From contig DAOVVI010000063.1 of the NCBI GenBank assembly GCA_030637245.1, forward strand, positions 1-7,762: a stretch of 7,762 bases of DNA, in the 5' to 3' direction. Below the pieces are notes generated by a model that saw only the letters and a list, made by a program, of their open reading frames with translations, was not told the origin of the DNA and made no database searches. Positions 6,249 through 7,762 of the stretch are shown here, one piece after another (position 1 is the first letter of the stretch; every line of letters begins with the position of its first letter). The position numbers were made by a program, and so were the translations under genes. Source of the stretch: Cyclobacteriaceae bacterium (lineage in GTDB: Bacteria; Bacteroidota; Bacteroidia; Cytophagales; Cyclobacteriaceae).

Positions 6249-7285
6249 TCTTTAAGAATATTACTCATAAATGTAGATTTTAAGGCGATCCATAGTAAGA
6301 AAATCAAAATCGCCCATTTCAAATAAACCTGGTAGTAGTCGCTTGTATCTTTGAACCTGTTTTCTTTTATCTCTACCTTTTCGTACTGATCTATCAATTT
6401 AAAAACATCTTCAAGAGCTTTATTGTCAGACGCTCTATAGAAATTACCTTCTCCTATTTCTGCTATTCTTCGGAGTGTAGTTTCATCCAATGTGTTGTTA
6501 CTGTAAAGAACCCGGCCAAAAATATCTTTTCCGGTAGGAACTTTACCCTCTTTGCCTATTGCAATGGTATAAATTTTTATGTCGTATGCATGAGAAATTT
6601 CAGCCGCAGTAATCGGATCAATATTACCGGCAGTATTATCGCCATCACTCAGCAGGATCACTACCTTCGTTTTTGAATCTGATTCTCGCATGCGATTGGT
6701 CGCAACGGCAAGCGCACTGCCTATTGCAGTTCCTGACGCTTCTATTTTCTCAAAATTGATCTCATCGATATATGTATTTAAAAGCTTGTAATCTGTGGTA
6801 AGCGGAGCAAGACTATAGGCATCTCCGGAAAAGATCACAATCCCAATCCTGTCCTGGAACCTACCTGCAATAAAATTCTTAGCTACTTTCTTTGCAGCCT
6901 CAAGCCTATTTGGTTTAAAGTCCATAATAGTCATGGATCTCGAGATATCTATCACCAACATAATATCGATTCCCTCAGTCCATTGTTCTACTTTTTCATT
7001 GCTTGTTTGCGGTCTTGCCAGGGCTACAATGAGCAAAGCCATCATCATTGCAAACAGTATATCCGGAATAAATCTTAGTATGCTGATAAGGTCGGATTTG
7101 ATTTGTTTTTCCGGAAGCGCAATGGTCAGTTTTTGTTTAAGCCGGATATTGAGGAGCCATCTTAAAATATAAATAACAGGAATGGCCAAAAGAAACATTA
7201 AGAAAAACTTATATTCCCAGGTAAAGTTTTGAAAGGTGGTTGGGTAAAACCAGGAAAAAGAAAACCATTTGCTTACTTCTGGCAT
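6245..7285 (-). CDS. batA: BatA-like von Willebrand factor A domain membrane protein
   Basis: A 346-residue inner-membrane protein of the Bacteroides aerotolerance (Bat) family. Two TM helices lie at about 27-46 and 73-92, a VWA domain at about 107-300 and a third TM at about 320-336. The metal-ion-dependent adhesion site is intact: D113-I-S115-R-S117, the Thr of SGTAIG (186) and D214-G-D216. DFKPNRLEAAK (122-132) directly after the DxSxS motif is typical of BatA. VWA proteins of this kind bind partner proteins through a divalent metal and usually work with a MoxR AAA+ ATPase. The N-terminus is unusually aromatic (about residues 7-28). The start codon follows the TAG of the upstream gene by 4 bases, so the two are co-translated. 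A batB-like VWA gene normally comes next; here a convergent unrelated gene follows at once. BatB or a lone MoxR-associated VWA protein are alternatives, but the topology and length favour BatA. Confidence 0.85.
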   Translation of the reverse strand: MPEVSKWFSFSWFYPTTFQNFTWEYKFFLMFLLAIPVIYILRWLLNIRLKQKLTIALPEKQIKSDLISILRFIPDILFAMMMALLIVALARPQTSNEKVEQWTEGIDIMLVIDISRSMTIMDFKPNRLEAAKKVAKNFIAGRFQDRIGIVIFSGDAYSLAPLTTDYKLLNTYIDEINFEKIEASGTAIGSALAVATNRMRESDSKTKVVILLSDGDNTAGNIDPITAAEISHAYDIKIYTIAIGKEGKVPTGKDIFGRVLYSNNTLDETTLRRIAEIGEGNFYRASDNKALEDVFKLIDQYEKVEIKENRFKDTSDYYQVYLKWAILIFLLWIALKSTFMSNILKD

Positions 7286-7289
7286 AAGT

Positions 7290-7762
7290 CTATCCGTTTT
7301 TAATCTCTGTTATTTTCAGGTCGCAAATCTCAATGGAATATTTCATTAGATAATCAAAACTTGCAAAAAGATCATTGCCTTTTTCACCTCCATAAATGCA
7401 TCGATCTATCAATTTTAAATTCTCTTTTAATTGACCATTGTTATGCAATACAAGTATTTCCTTAGTTGTTAGCTTGGAAATAGGTTTTTTCTCAAGACGC
7501 TCCATATAATTTTTCCAAACTGCCAATACATGCTCAGTAGTTGTACCTGGATTGTTACCGGAAACATCCCGCATCAAATTAAAGAATCGTACAATAAATT
7601 TTTTACGGATCCTTTTTATTCGATATACTTTCCACGCCTTTGCAATTTGTTTTCCAAAAAACAATAAAACTATAAATGAAAGAAAGACAAAACCCCCGAT
7701 ACCAATAAGAAAATAAGGATAATTAAATTGCCTGTTGATATTGAATAAATCTGTGTTAGCTA
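7290..7762 (-). CDS. C-terminal part of a membrane-anchored protein of the Bat/MoxR operon (5' truncated by window)
   Basis: The minus-strand frame is open to the window edge; 156 residues are visible before TAG 7292-7290. A TTG at 7664-7662 is not a likely start, because the frame before it encodes a good membrane helix (NYPYFLIGIGG, then FVFLSFIVLLFF) that the shorter version would cut. After this helix comes a strongly basic juxtamembrane stretch (KVYRIKRIRKK), which by the positive-inside rule puts the C-terminus in the cytoplasm. A helical domain follows with HVLAVWKNYMERLEKKPISKLTTKEI and a conserved-looking IYGGEKG. The place directly before batA, 4 bases apart, and the layout (exported N-terminus, one TM, cytoplasmic helical tail) match the hypothetical or DUF4381-like gene often found between DUF58 and batA genes. 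Family assignment is by context and general resemblance only. Confidence 0.65.
   Translation of the reverse strand, partial: ANTDLFNINRQFNYPYFLIGIGGFVFLSFIVLLFFGKQIAKAWKVYRIKRIRKKFIVRFFNLMRDVSGNNPGTTTEHVLAVWKNYMERLEKKPISKLTTKEILVLHNNGQLKENLKLIDRCIYGGEKGNDLFASFDYLMKYSIEICDLKITEIKNG

Noticed and set aside
6933..7172. Plus-strand ORF inside the batA-like gene
   Set aside because: It is antisense to the second membrane helix and VWA start of a strongly supported gene.
7290..7664. A complete 124-residue gene starting at TTG 7664
   Set aside because: That start would cut a well-formed membrane helix encoded further upstream; the frame runs off the window edge without a stop.

Overview
The window is AT-rich chromosomal DNA from a member of the Bacteroidota, most likely a free-living, Cytophagales-like or related lineage. 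This rests on protein style (a signal peptide ending in Asn-Ala-Gln, MacB-type permease and TolC family members of the Bacteroidota kind, a BatA-type aerotolerance gene), on the lack of Shine-Dalgarno sequences, and on a match to the Bacteroidota -7 promoter box TAnnTTTG. The genus cannot be told from the sequence. No RNA gene, insertion sequence, integrase, CRISPR array or phage gene was seen.

Layout. (1) Bases 1-342 (+) encode the membrane-spanning C-terminal end of a protein resembling a family 2 glycosyltransferase. (2) Bases 343-393 hold a palindromic cluster of degenerate 7-base units, fitted exactly between two converging TAG stop codons. (3) Bases 392-1159 (-) encode a class I SAM-dependent methyltransferase. 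(4) Bases 1160-1437 are a divergent intergenic region with several small symmetric elements and a promoter candidate. (5) Bases 1438-5757 (+) are a three-gene operon for a tripartite ABC-type exporter: periplasmic adaptor, MacB-type permease and TolC-like outer-membrane channel. (6) Bases 5799-5839 form a strong intrinsic terminator whose right arm contains the start codon of the next gene. (7) Bases 5822-6244 (+) encode a small secreted protein of unknown function. (8) Bases 6245-7762 (-) contain a BatA-like von Willebrand factor A protein, preceded by the C-terminal part of a membrane-anchored protein of the same operon.

How the genes work together. The permease sits in the inner membrane, the adaptor spans the periplasm and the TolC-like protein forms the outer-membrane duct. 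No ATPase is encoded in the window: the permease lacks the fused nucleotide-binding domain of classical MacB and no Walker A motif appears in any gene. The engine must come from elsewhere in the genome. The minus-strand pair at the right edge looks like the downstream end of a MoxR/DUF58/Bat operon, but it stops at batA, where a batB gene would usually follow.

I do not see a clearly new system. The points most worth a second look are the terminator/start-codon overlap at 5799-5839, the heptad palindrome at 343-393, the exporter without an ATPase, and the Bat operon that ends at batA against a convergent gene with zero spacing.
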